A stretch of 64,000 nt of DNA from Mixta sp. Marseille-Q2659. GTDB lineage: Bacteria; Pseudomonadota; Gammaproteobacteria; Enterobacterales; Enterobacteriaceae. A program made the translations under genes and the position numbers. The DNA lies in the NCBI RefSeq assembly GCF_940807255.1, contig NZ_CALNWY010000012.1:61522-125521 (forward strand), in the 5' to 3' direction. The notes beneath the pieces were generated by a model. That model ran no database searches. It was not told the DNA's origin and was given only the letters and a program-made list of their open reading frames with translations. Below, piece after piece: positions 20,302 through 26,438 of the stretch; the first letter of the stretch is position 1, and each line of letters opens with the position of its first letter.

Positions 20302-20403
20302 CTAATCATGCTTTGGCTCTTTCCAAGCTAACTGAGTGATGAGCGGTAGGCTCACATCGATACCATCGGCATCCTTAGCGGTCTCTGATGCAATCCGGTA
20401 CAT
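20302..20403 (-). CDS. Possible 33-aa peptide
   Basis: MYRIASETAKDADGIDVSLP...KEPKHD, with protein-like composition but no clear RBS. It could be the 3' remnant of a longer gene: the frame is open 15 codons further upstream to a TAA. Same minus-strand series as the neighbouring mini-ORFs. Confidence 0.25.
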   Translation of the reverse strand: MYRIASETAKDADGIDVSLPLITQLAWKEPKHD

Positions 20404-20556
20404 ACAGCCACAAATTTTTAATAATCCATGCCTTAGCTGATTGGCTATTTAGTATCAAAAGTGGACATGATGGTCCTTCTTCGTGTTAATTTGTTTGTGG
20501 CAGGATACGTACTTAATGCTGTGTGGCTAGATTCATTTTTTCTACATATTCAAACA

Positions 20557-20587
20557 TTGTCACGTTCAGTAATGCAAAACATATAAT
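20557..20587 (+). promoter_or_regulatory. Candidate sigma-70 promoter of the reverse transcriptase
   Basis: TTGTCA (20557-20562) and a perfect TATAAT (20582-20587) with a 19-bp spacer. Transcription would begin about 45 bp before the RT start codon. Confidence 0.6.
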
Positions 20588-20639
20588 AGACAACATGGCT
20601 TCATATTTTCACTAAACTATTGATCTTGGAGGTTAAATT

Positions 20640-22193
20640 ATGTCCATAATTACTCAAATGACGGCAGATGATGCCAGACGTTTTTTCTTAAAACATAAAA
20701 GCTATTGCAGTTTTCCGTTACCAGCTTACTTCGATTTTGAGCCTCTACTTCAAGCTGTAAGTGATGCTCTTAATCAAAAGCAAAACGGCATCGGCGACAT
20801 CGGATATAAGCATGCATGCAATTTTGAAAACGCAAACTACATATTGCAAACTAATAAAGACGGCCATTATTCATGGCGACCACTTGAATTGATTCATCCA
20901 GCTATTTATGTTCATCTCGTCCATAAGATAACTGAAGAAGCTGAATGGAAACTTTTGTTGGAAAGGTTTGATGAGTTTCAAGCTAATGAGAAGATAGTTT
21001 GTGCGAGCTTACCGAGAATGTCAGAAGATGATAACATTTCTGATACTGCTGAGACTGTGACGGGCTGGTGGAGTGATGTAGAACAAGAATCTATAAATAA
21101 GTCACTTGATTTTAAATATCTTTTTATTACTGACATAGCAAATTTTTATCCATCAATTTACACTCATTCGATTCCTTGGGCAATCCACACAAAAGAAAAA
21201 TCTAAAGATGCAAGAGGTATTAATGATAACCTTGGAAATCGAATAGACCATGCTTTACGTCAAATGCGCTGGGGTCAAACTAATGGTATTCCGCAAGGTT
21301 CTGCGCCTATGGATTTTATCGCGGAGATTATCTTAGGTTATGCTGACGAATTACTAGGGAAGAAGTTAGAAGAAGAAAAAATAGATGATTACCATATTAT
21401 TCGATATCGTGATGATTATCGCATTTTTACCAATAGTAAGGAAGATGCAGAGGCAGTAGCTAGATATCTCACAGTTATTCTTCAGGGATTAGGTCTACAT
21501 CTAAATGCTTCTAAAACATCTCTTTCTGAGGACATAATTTTTAACTCGATGAAGCCTGACAAACAAGAAGCCTTGATGCTATTTGGAAAAACTGTCAGTG
21601 CTACCACTATTCAAAAAACACTTTTGAAGCTAGCTATTTTTTCTAGAAGGCATAAGAATTCAGGTCAACTTGAAAGTTATCTTGCAAAGATTAACAAACG
21701 TTTATGCCGGATAACTGACCTTAAAGAAGATGTTCAACCAATTGTTAGCATCATTACAGACATAATGATTAACAACCCAAGAACTTTTGCTTCTTGTGCA
21801 TTAGTTTTGAGTAATACACTCAAGTTCGTCAAAGACGATAAAGAAAAAATAAAATTACTGGAAAAGATTAAGTCAAAGTTTGAGCCGATATTAGGCACTG
21901 GCATCTTAGACATTTGGCTACAAAGAATCTCGTACCACATCAAAAAAGAGATTGAGTATAAAGAAACGCTTTGCTCAATCGTTCTGGGTAACCTTAACCC
22001 CCCACACGAGCATGTGTGGAATTCAAATTGGATTCAAGACAATAACTTTAAAAGTAAAGTCATGGCCACATCTTTTGTTGATAGCAGCAAGCTTGCGCAG
22101 TGTAAGCCCGTAATACCTGAAGATGAAGTAGTATTATTCCCTTACAACAGTGACGTTAATGAAAGCGACCTCAGTGATGACGAAGACGATTAA
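20640..22193 (+). CDS. Stand-alone reverse transcriptase, defence (DRT/unknown-group) type
   Basis: A 517-aa RNA-directed DNA polymerase. Motif A is FITDIANFYPSIYTHS (D165), the GIPQGS motif is at 216-221 and the catalytic YRDD box at 256-259 (RYRDDYRIF). The FYPSIYTHS signature and the long helical C-terminal part (residues ~330-500) fit the stand-alone defence reverse transcriptases rather than retrons or group II intron RTs: there is no maturase or HNH domain. The C-terminus is acidic (ESDLSDDEDD). I cannot assign the DRT class by eye. The start has GGAGG 7 bp upstream. It is the only large plus-strand gene of the element, so it looks like cargo, probably anti-phage. Confidence 0.9.
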   Translation: MSIITQMTADDARRFFLKHKSYCSFPLPAYFDFEPLLQAVSDALNQKQNGIGDIGYKHACNFENANYILQTNKDGHYSWRPLELIHPAIYVHLVHKITEEAEWKLLLERFDEFQANEKIVCASLPRMSEDDNISDTAETVTGWWSDVEQESINKSLDFKYLFITDIANFYPSIYTHSIPWAIHTKEKSKDARGINDNLGNRIDHALRQMRWGQTNGIPQGSAPMDFIAEIILGYADELLGKKLEEEKIDDYHIIRYRDDYRIFTNSKEDAEAVARYLTVILQGLGLHLNASKTSLSEDIIFNSMKPDKQEALMLFGKTVSATTIQKTLLKLAIFSRRHKNSGQLESYLAKINKRLCRITDLKEDVQPIVSIITDIMINNPRTFASCALVLSNTLKFVKDDKEKIKLLEKIKSKFEPILGTGILDIWLQRISYHIKKEIEYKETLCSIVLGNLNPPHEHVWNSNWIQDNNFKSKVMATSFVDSSKLAQCKPVIPEDEVVLFPYNSDVNESDLSDDEDD

Positions 22194-22417
22194 CTTTTTT
22201 GCACGATAAAAGGAGCTATAGAGCTAATATCCTGGCAGGCATTGGATAAAGTGCCCACTCGTTTTAGCTCTATTAATGCTCAATACTATTGATTCGTGGT
22301 TTCGGCCTCACATCCTTCCGAATTAATACCCAGCAGGTCAAAAGTTTCCAGTCAAAAGCGTGAAGCCCAGCGCCTTGTGGCCCTCGTGAGTCCGTGAATC
22401 AATCATCCGGGGTTCAC
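22194..22417. other. Gap between convergent RT and BRO-N1 genes
   Basis: 224 bp, no gene or clear bidirectional terminator seen. Confidence 0.4.
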
Positions 22418-23083
22418 TCATGCGGCCACCAGATTCACACCAAGGAATACTAGTTGCTTATCACGCCATTGACGGTTAGCAATCATCGCTCCCCGGACCA
22501 CAGCTTTTCTGCAATGGTGAATGAGTCCTTCTTGGTAGAGGACATTGACCACACGAGCCAGCGTATCGCAGGGCGTTTCCTCAGCCAGCACAGAGGACAT
22601 ACAAGCGCCAGTGATGAAATTATGTAGCGTCTTTTCGTCAGTCTTAGAGCGCTTCGTAGAGAGCAACAGAGCCATCTTAACGGGTACTGAGCGGGCCATT
22701 GCCTCGGTGGTTTGCTTGATGAGAAGCTGGTCTTCAATGCTCAATGTTTCCTGCCCTTGGATATAACCGCCATGCTTACGGATGCTCGGTAAGACCTGCT
22801 CTACGACCCACTCCTCAAACCGCTCAGCAGACTCAAGGGTTGAACGGAAGATAAGACGGTAAACGTCAGACTCAGGGATAACCTTCAGGCGACTATCCAA
22901 ACTACCCTCCATTTTAGGAGGTAGATTTCCAGCTTTCTTGCAATGGTCGTAGACTGCCTTATCTGGTCGGGCATATCCCAGAGACTCAGCGACGTCCTTA
23001 GCGATAAACCAAGGGTCCCCATCCTTCATAACAATGCGGACGGCGTGGTTGTTAAACATCTGATTAATAATTGAATTATTCAT
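22418..23083 (-). CDS. BRO-N domain antirepressor-like protein 1
   Basis: A 221-aa protein. Residues ~1-110 form a BRO-N domain (AVRIVMKDGDPWFIAKDVAESLGYARPDKAV ... FEEWVVEQVLPSIRKHGGYI), as in phage antirepressors; the C-terminal half is helical with no recognised domain. BRO-N proteins bind DNA and often act as antirepressors or switch proteins. ATG 23083 is preferred (AAGGA 11 bp upstream); a start at 23185 adds 34 cysteine-rich, non-homologous residues. It is the first long gene downstream of the T7-type promoter on the same strand. Confidence 0.85.
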   Translation of the reverse strand: MNNSIINQMFNNHAVRIVMKDGDPWFIAKDVAESLGYARPDKAVYDHCKKAGNLPPKMEGSLDSRLKVIPESDVYRLIFRSTLESAERFEEWVVEQVLPSIRKHGGYIQGQETLSIEDQLLIKQTTEAMARSVPVKMALLLSTKRSKTDEKTLHNFITGACMSSVLAEETPCDTLARVVNVLYQEGLIHHCRKAVVRGAMIANRQWRDKQLVFLGVNLVAA

Positions 23084-23528
23084 AGTGCCGATATTCCTTA
23101 TGGTCGTGCCCTCATGTTCGCACCCACTACCAGCCAACCAGCCCCTCGACAAAGGGAACCGGCAGCGGCATGAAGACACGTTCATAAAGACTGGTTTAAG
23201 TAGATGTATGTGTTGATAACAGTTGGTCGGCCTGCGATGGCCTTTTTAAATGCTGAGGGTAAAGCTAAAGGGACAACTTCAATATGGAAATGAGTGATGC
23301 TTGAGCGCATCCACCCTACGAGCTTATCGGGACCATAGTCCAATGGACATGATTACGGATAAACAAGAAGTAGAGGGTAAATCAGTAAGGCTTGCCATCA
23401 TCCCCTTTTGTGAGTCGCATGGATTCTGAAGAGAAATACTGAAGGTCACAGGCTGCAACAGGACAAACTGAAGGTAGTCATCAAGACCCTTTAATTAACA
23501 AGAATTCTCCTTGATGATTATCTTCAGG

Positions 23529-23579
23529 TCCTAAAGCTGTCCTTTAGGATGGAGATTATTTATTAACAATAATATCTCC
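23529..23579. other. Two adjacent hairpins in the BRO-N1 leader
   Basis: Hairpin 1: TCCTAAAG (23529-23536) pairs with CTTTAGGA (23542-23549), loop CTGTC. Hairpin 2: GGAGATTATT (23551-23560) pairs with AATAATATCTCC (about 23568-23579) with one bulge. Neither is followed by a T-run on either strand, so they are not ordinary terminators. They could be RNase III-type processing sites. Confidence 0.5.
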
Positions 23580-23615
23580 TAACTCAAGGTCATCTACGGG
23601 CCCTCAGAGCCCTAA

Positions 23616-23822
23616 TTGATAACATTAAGGTACTACTCTGAGTTTCCGCCCTGTGAGCTTACGCCTTTAAACGCACGTACTCGTAATCAATTCACTCACC
23701 CAGCACTGTTATCGCTATTTCTAGCGCCACTAAAGAAGGACATCATTAATCAGCTTGCTGCACTGAAAGCCCGTGTGGTGTCTACTGTTACCCGCCCTGA
23801 AGGGTACGGTGAGTTACGTTGA
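23616..23822 (+). CDS. Possible 68-aa protein
   Basis: TTG-started frame MITLRYYSEFPPCELTPLN ... RPEGYGELR, stop TGA at 23820-23822. The C-terminal half (LKKDIINQLAALKARVVSTV) is helical and protein-like. The next ORF continues in the same frame after this stop. No RBS of quality; no family recognised. It runs opposite to the T7-type transcript. Confidence 0.25.
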   Translation: MITLRYYSEFPPCELTPLNARTRNQFTHPALLSLFLAPLKKDIINQLAALKARVVSTVTRPEGYGELR

Positions 23823-23825
23823 AGG

Positions 23826-23933
23826 ATGTTCATATATTTACCATCTGAACTAGCTCGACGCTTGTTGAAGGAGGTTTCCAATCGCCCTTCGGTGGTCTTG
23901 GTAAGTGATGAACGTGAAATTAGTTACTGGTGA
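23826..23933 (+). CDS. Possible 35-aa protein
   Basis: ATG at 23826, one codon after the previous stop and in the same frame: MFIYLPSELARRLLKEV ... SDEREISYW. GAAGG directly abuts the ATG, so initiation would rely on coupling. It could be the second part of one gene split by a stop. Confidence 0.25.
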   Translation: MFIYLPSELARRLLKEVSNRPSVVLVSDEREISYW

Positions 23934-23964
23934 ACGGATGACCTTAATAATTTATTTTATGTAG

Positions 23965-23987
23965 TCTCCCTATAGTGAGTCGTATCA
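23965..23987 (-). promoter_or_regulatory. T7-family phage RNA polymerase promoter
   Basis: On the minus strand this 23-nt site starts TGATA and continues CGACTCACTATAGGGAGA. It matches the T7 class III consensus at 22 of 23 positions (G for A at -16). Transcription would start at base 23970 with GGGAGA and run leftward into the leader and BRO-N1, and then antisense through the RT gene. It sits immediately after the BRO-N2 stop codon. No T7-type RNA polymerase gene is in the window, so the enzyme would have to come from an infecting phage. Confidence 0.93.
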
Positions 23988-23990
23988 GAT

Positions 23991-24515
23991 TTAACTTGAC
24001 AAAGCCTCAGCAGCCGCAGCGGGACCTTGGGCTTTGAGTTCCTCAATGAGAGTCTTAAGGGATTTCACCTCAGCGGTCAGCCCATCCAGTGCAGCACGCA
24101 TCGCGGCGAAATCATCGGCTACCTGTTTGGCTTCCGGCGTGTCGGACTTTGCGAGGTCGTAGGAGCCAGTCTTGCGGATTGACGGCAGGACTTCCTCAGT
24201 GACCCACTTACGGAACGGCTCGGATTGCGGTGCGCGGCCTGAGAGTAGGAGGGTATACGCGCTGGACTCGCTGATTAACCAAGAGCGGCCCTGAATGCGC
24301 GGGTAATCGATAAGTGTCTGTGTTACTGACACAGGCATTTCTGAGACACGCATGAGGCCCTCATTGCTTTTAGCAAACATCATGATGCGGTTGCTACCTT
24401 CCTTCAGGCCAGCTGCGTCTGCCACCTGCTTAGCGACAAACAGCAGCTCATGCTCAGGATGGCCTATCACTGCATCCAGTTCGGTGCCCGCAAAGTTAAT
24501 CTTTTCGTGTTTCAT
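23991..24515 (-). CDS. BRO-N domain antirepressor-like protein 2
   Basis: A 174-aa protein: BRO-N domain over residues ~1-120 (ELLFVAKQVADAAGLKEGSNRI ... PFRKWVTEEVLPSIRKTGSYDL) and a short coiled-coil tail (LDGLTAEVKSLKTLIEELK). It is a distant paralogue of BRO-N1, sharing the WV-x-EEVLPSIRK-type end. RBS GGAAG upstream of ATG 24515. It lies between the integrase block and the T7-type promoter and is probably transcribed with int by the host polymerase. Confidence 0.85.
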   Translation of the reverse strand: MKHEKINFAGTELDAVIGHPEHELLFVAKQVADAAGLKEGSNRIMMFAKSNEGLMRVSEMPVSVTQTLIDYPRIQGRSWLISESSAYTLLLSGRAPQSEPFRKWVTEEVLPSIRKTGSYDLAKSDTPEAKQVADDFAAMRAALDGLTAEVKSLKTLIEELKAQGPAAAAEALSS

Positions 24516-24586
24516 TTGGTTACTTCCTCAGTATTGTGATTTAACAGTTGGTGCCACTCGGTCCTGAATGACACCTCAGCTACATC

Positions 24587-24751
24587 TCACCCATTCAGGA
24601 ACTGCGCGTCTAACTCATCGTCCAGCCCATTAATGCGCTTGACCACGCTGGCATCAACCACAGGCTCCTTGTGGGCCATCAGCAGTTCATCACGTACCCG
24701 CTCAAGGCGGTTCGTCAAAGGCTCATTAGGGTCCCCGATGCATTGCCTCAT
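24587..24751 (-). CDS. Small 54-aa protein overlapping the integrase 3' end
   Basis: Frame MRQCIGDPNEPLTNRLERVRDE...QFLNG, highly charged and helical. It starts 26 bp inside the 3' end of int in another frame and stops at 24587. The conserved-looking reading and its position immediately after an integrase suggest a directionality or accessory factor, but no HTH can be read and the RBS is poor. An internal ATG is an alternative start. Confidence 0.5.
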   Translation of the reverse strand: MRQCIGDPNEPLTNRLERVRDELLMAHKEPVVDASVVKRINGLDDELDAQFLNG

Positions 24752-26264
24752 GTTGAAGGCCAGCCGGTTCAGGTAAAGCCTTCTTCAAGGCTTCAGCCAT
24801 TAAGATCACACTCTTGGTCTTTCCGTAAAGATTAAACGTAATCGACTGATTAGTATGGCCTAAGACATCCTGAGCGGTACTCTCAGCGACCCCAGCATGT
24901 TTCAGCAAAGTAGCCATCGTGTGTCGTAAAGAATGAAGCACAAGGTCACCTGAGCGGTTCTCTATGGCCTTCGGCAGAATGACCTCATTGAACCATTTGG
25001 ATGCAACATCACGGGACATCCTGAAGACCGATGAGTTTTCTTCATCGGGGAGCGAAGCGACATACTCACGGAATTCCTCAGAGCGGAACCCAAAGGCTCC
25101 ATCAATCAAAGGAACCACGCGGGCACTCGCTTTATTCTTCAGGGCCTTCCCATTGTTAGCGTTAATGTCGATACATAGCAGGCCATTAACACCATCCTCA
25201 TAAATATCAGCCTTGGTAAGCTGAGTGAGTTCCCCACAGCGAGCGCCTGTGATGACCGCCAGTAGACCAAAGAATCTTTTAGCCGCATTGGTTTCCTCGT
25301 GGATAGTGGTAACCACCTTACTCAGTTCATCTTCTGAGAAGGCTCTGCGTGTACTTTCAATGTTCTTCAGCTTCAGGCCCTTCGTGTAATCATCCTGAAT
25401 GTGACCATTACGGCAGGCCCAAGCGATAACCGTAGACAACCGTGTCAGCAATTTGTTGACTGTAGAGGGCGCAAGGTTGGCTGCTATCATTGCATCCCTT
25501 ACAGCGCTAACCTCTGGTCGCGTATAGGCCCTGAAGTTTATCCCTGTTGCAAACCGACCGACTGCCTTATGGGTCGAGAGTAAATCCTTCTGATTGCGTT
25601 CAGTCTGATTTACTTTGTGTTCTTCTCTGTAGGCTGATGATAATTCATCCCAACTCAAGCCCGCTTCTTGATGCTCTCTCGTGAATTCTGACGGGCTACC
25701 ACCCTGCTTTCCTTCCAGAATCGACACACCGTGACCATCATGATTGTCGCCGTGTTCACCTTGAGGTCCAAGGATGTCTAGCAGTGGTCCAGTGTCGCCT
25801 CCATTGACCCGTTGCTGTGCCGCAGAGATTAACTTAATGGCTTCCCTGATATGCTTCTGCTGGTCAACAGATAGTGCCTGAGTAGCTGCTATCTCTCGTA
25901 AGTTAGCCTTGGCATCATGAAGGTGCGCTATTTCGACCCCATCCCAGTAATCGTTAGTGGCATCAGTAAGGAAACATTCAGCCATCCATTTAAGATGCTT
26001 TCGCAGCTCCTCAGCGGTGGCCTCAGGATTATCCAGCAAAAAGGCTTTAGCGGTGGCTGAGAGTTCATTTAAACGGGACATAGCGAGACTCCTGACTGTG
26101 GTCTTCAGACCGATACTGATGATAGGCGCGGTACTTCCTACTTTACGAAGGCGCATAGTGTAACGCCCGGATGCTTTGCGTCGAATCAAATTAGGTTTCG
26201 CTAAAGTAGTCAGTAAGGTGACTTTGGGCGCTTGTGTCAGTATTGTATCAATCAAGAGTGTCAT
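24726..26264 (-). CDS. Tyrosine recombinase (phage-type integrase)
   Basis: About 512 aa. The C-terminal catalytic domain shows the first Arg in VITGARCGELTQL, the HxxR box HSLRHTMATLL and the box-III His plus Tyr nucleophile in LGHTNQSITFNLYGK. The N-terminal half has the usual arm- and core-binding helices; an acidic Gly/His-rich insert (PQGEHGDNHDGHG) is near residue 190. ATG 26264 is chosen for AAGGGGG 7 bp upstream. It lies next to the right att site, as expected for the enzyme that integrated this element into pykA. Confidence 0.95.
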   Translation of the reverse strand: MTLLIDTILTQAPKVTLLTTLAKPNLIRRKASGRYTMRLRKVGSTAPIISIGLKTTVRSLAMSRLNELSATAKAFLLDNPEATAEELRKHLKWMAECFLTDATNDYWDGVEIAHLHDAKANLREIAATQALSVDQQKHIREAIKLISAAQQRVNGGDTGPLLDILGPQGEHGDNHDGHGVSILEGKQGGSPSEFTREHQEAGLSWDELSSAYREEHKVNQTERNQKDLLSTHKAVGRFATGINFRAYTRPEVSAVRDAMIAANLAPSTVNKLLTRLSTVIAWACRNGHIQDDYTKGLKLKNIESTRRAFSEDELSKVVTTIHEETNAAKRFFGLLAVITGARCGELTQLTKADIYEDGVNGLLCIDINANNGKALKNKASARVVPLIDGAFGFRSEEFREYVASLPDEENSSVFRMSRDVASKWFNEVILPKAIENRSGDLVLHSLRHTMATLLKHAGVAESTAQDVLGHTNQSITFNLYGKTKSVILMAEALKKALPEPAGLQHEAMHRGP

Positions 26265-26350
26265 TAACGGCCCCCTTGAAGGCTGATACAGATAGGGGCT
26301 GGCACATAACAATGAATAAATAAGCAGAACATCTTAGCATTAACGAGCAT

Positions 26351-26379
26351 TTGTGACCCTCAAAGTGAATACCTATGCT
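26351..26379 (+). promoter_or_regulatory. Candidate element-supplied promoter for pykA
   Basis: TTGTGA (26351-26356), 17-bp spacer, TATGCT (26374-26379). It lies within the element, 36 bp before the pykA start codon, and would replace the native promoter displaced to beyond 19821. Confidence 0.45.
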
Positions 26380-26403
26380 TCACTTCAGGTCCTCATACCA
26401 CAC

Positions 26404-26438
26404 AAGGAAAACCCATGACTCGACGTCTCAGAAGAACC
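26404..26438 (+). repeat. attR: right 35-bp core repeat
   Basis: Identical to 19822-19856. It supplies the RBS (AAGGA), start codon and first codons of the functional pykA. Confidence 0.95.

Larger units (their letters stand above)
19857..20639. other. 783-bp leader of the reverse transcriptase, candidate structured RNA region
   Basis: No plus-strand gene is visible. It contains a perfect GAAGGG-CTT-CCCTTC hairpin (19978-19992), a second AAGGG...CCCTT hairpin near 20275-20299, and several minus-strand mini-ORFs. Several defence reverse transcriptases use a structured RNA encoded just upstream as template, so this is the place to look for one. I cannot delimit an RNA by eye. Confidence 0.35.
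23084..23964. other. Leader between T7-type promoter and BRO-N1, with hairpins and mini-ORFs
   Basis: About 880 bp without a confident gene. It contains the tandem hairpins at 23529-23579 and two small plus-strand frames (23616-23822, 23826-23933). A minus-strand frame (VGWMRSSITHFHIEVVPLAL..., about 23183-23350) ends next to BRO-N1 but has no good start. RNA from the T7-type promoter would cross the whole stretch as an untranslated leader. Confidence 0.4.
19822..26438. mobile_element. 6.6-kb integrative element in the 5' end of pykA with reverse transcriptase and T7-type promoter
   Basis: Bounded by a 35-bp perfect direct repeat (19822-19856 and 26404-26438) that covers the pykA RBS, start codon and first codons, so excision would restore one intact pykA. 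Contents on the minus strand from the right: tyrosine integrase, a 54-aa gene, BRO-N protein 2, a T7-family promoter, BRO-N protein 1, and a series of mini-ORFs. On the plus strand it carries a stand-alone reverse transcriptase. It has no capsid, terminase or RNA polymerase gene. Its base composition is lower in GC than the flanks. It resembles a satellite, relic or defence island associated with T7-like phages. Confidence 0.9.

Noticed and set aside
19857..22193. Retron or group II intron
   Set aside because: The RT lacks maturase/HNH domains and intron domains V/VI; no msr/msd with a1/a2 repeats could be identified next to it.
23084..23185. Upstream start of BRO-N1 at 23185 with an ATGA overlap to a small frame
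   Set aside because: The extra 34 residues are Cys/Arg-rich and unlike BRO-N starts; ATG 23083 has its own RBS. The overlap is probably chance.
23965..23987. T7 promoter as cloning-vector contamination
   Set aside because: Flanking sequence is continuous phage-like coding DNA, there is no polylinker or vector sequence, and the -16 base differs from the vector version.
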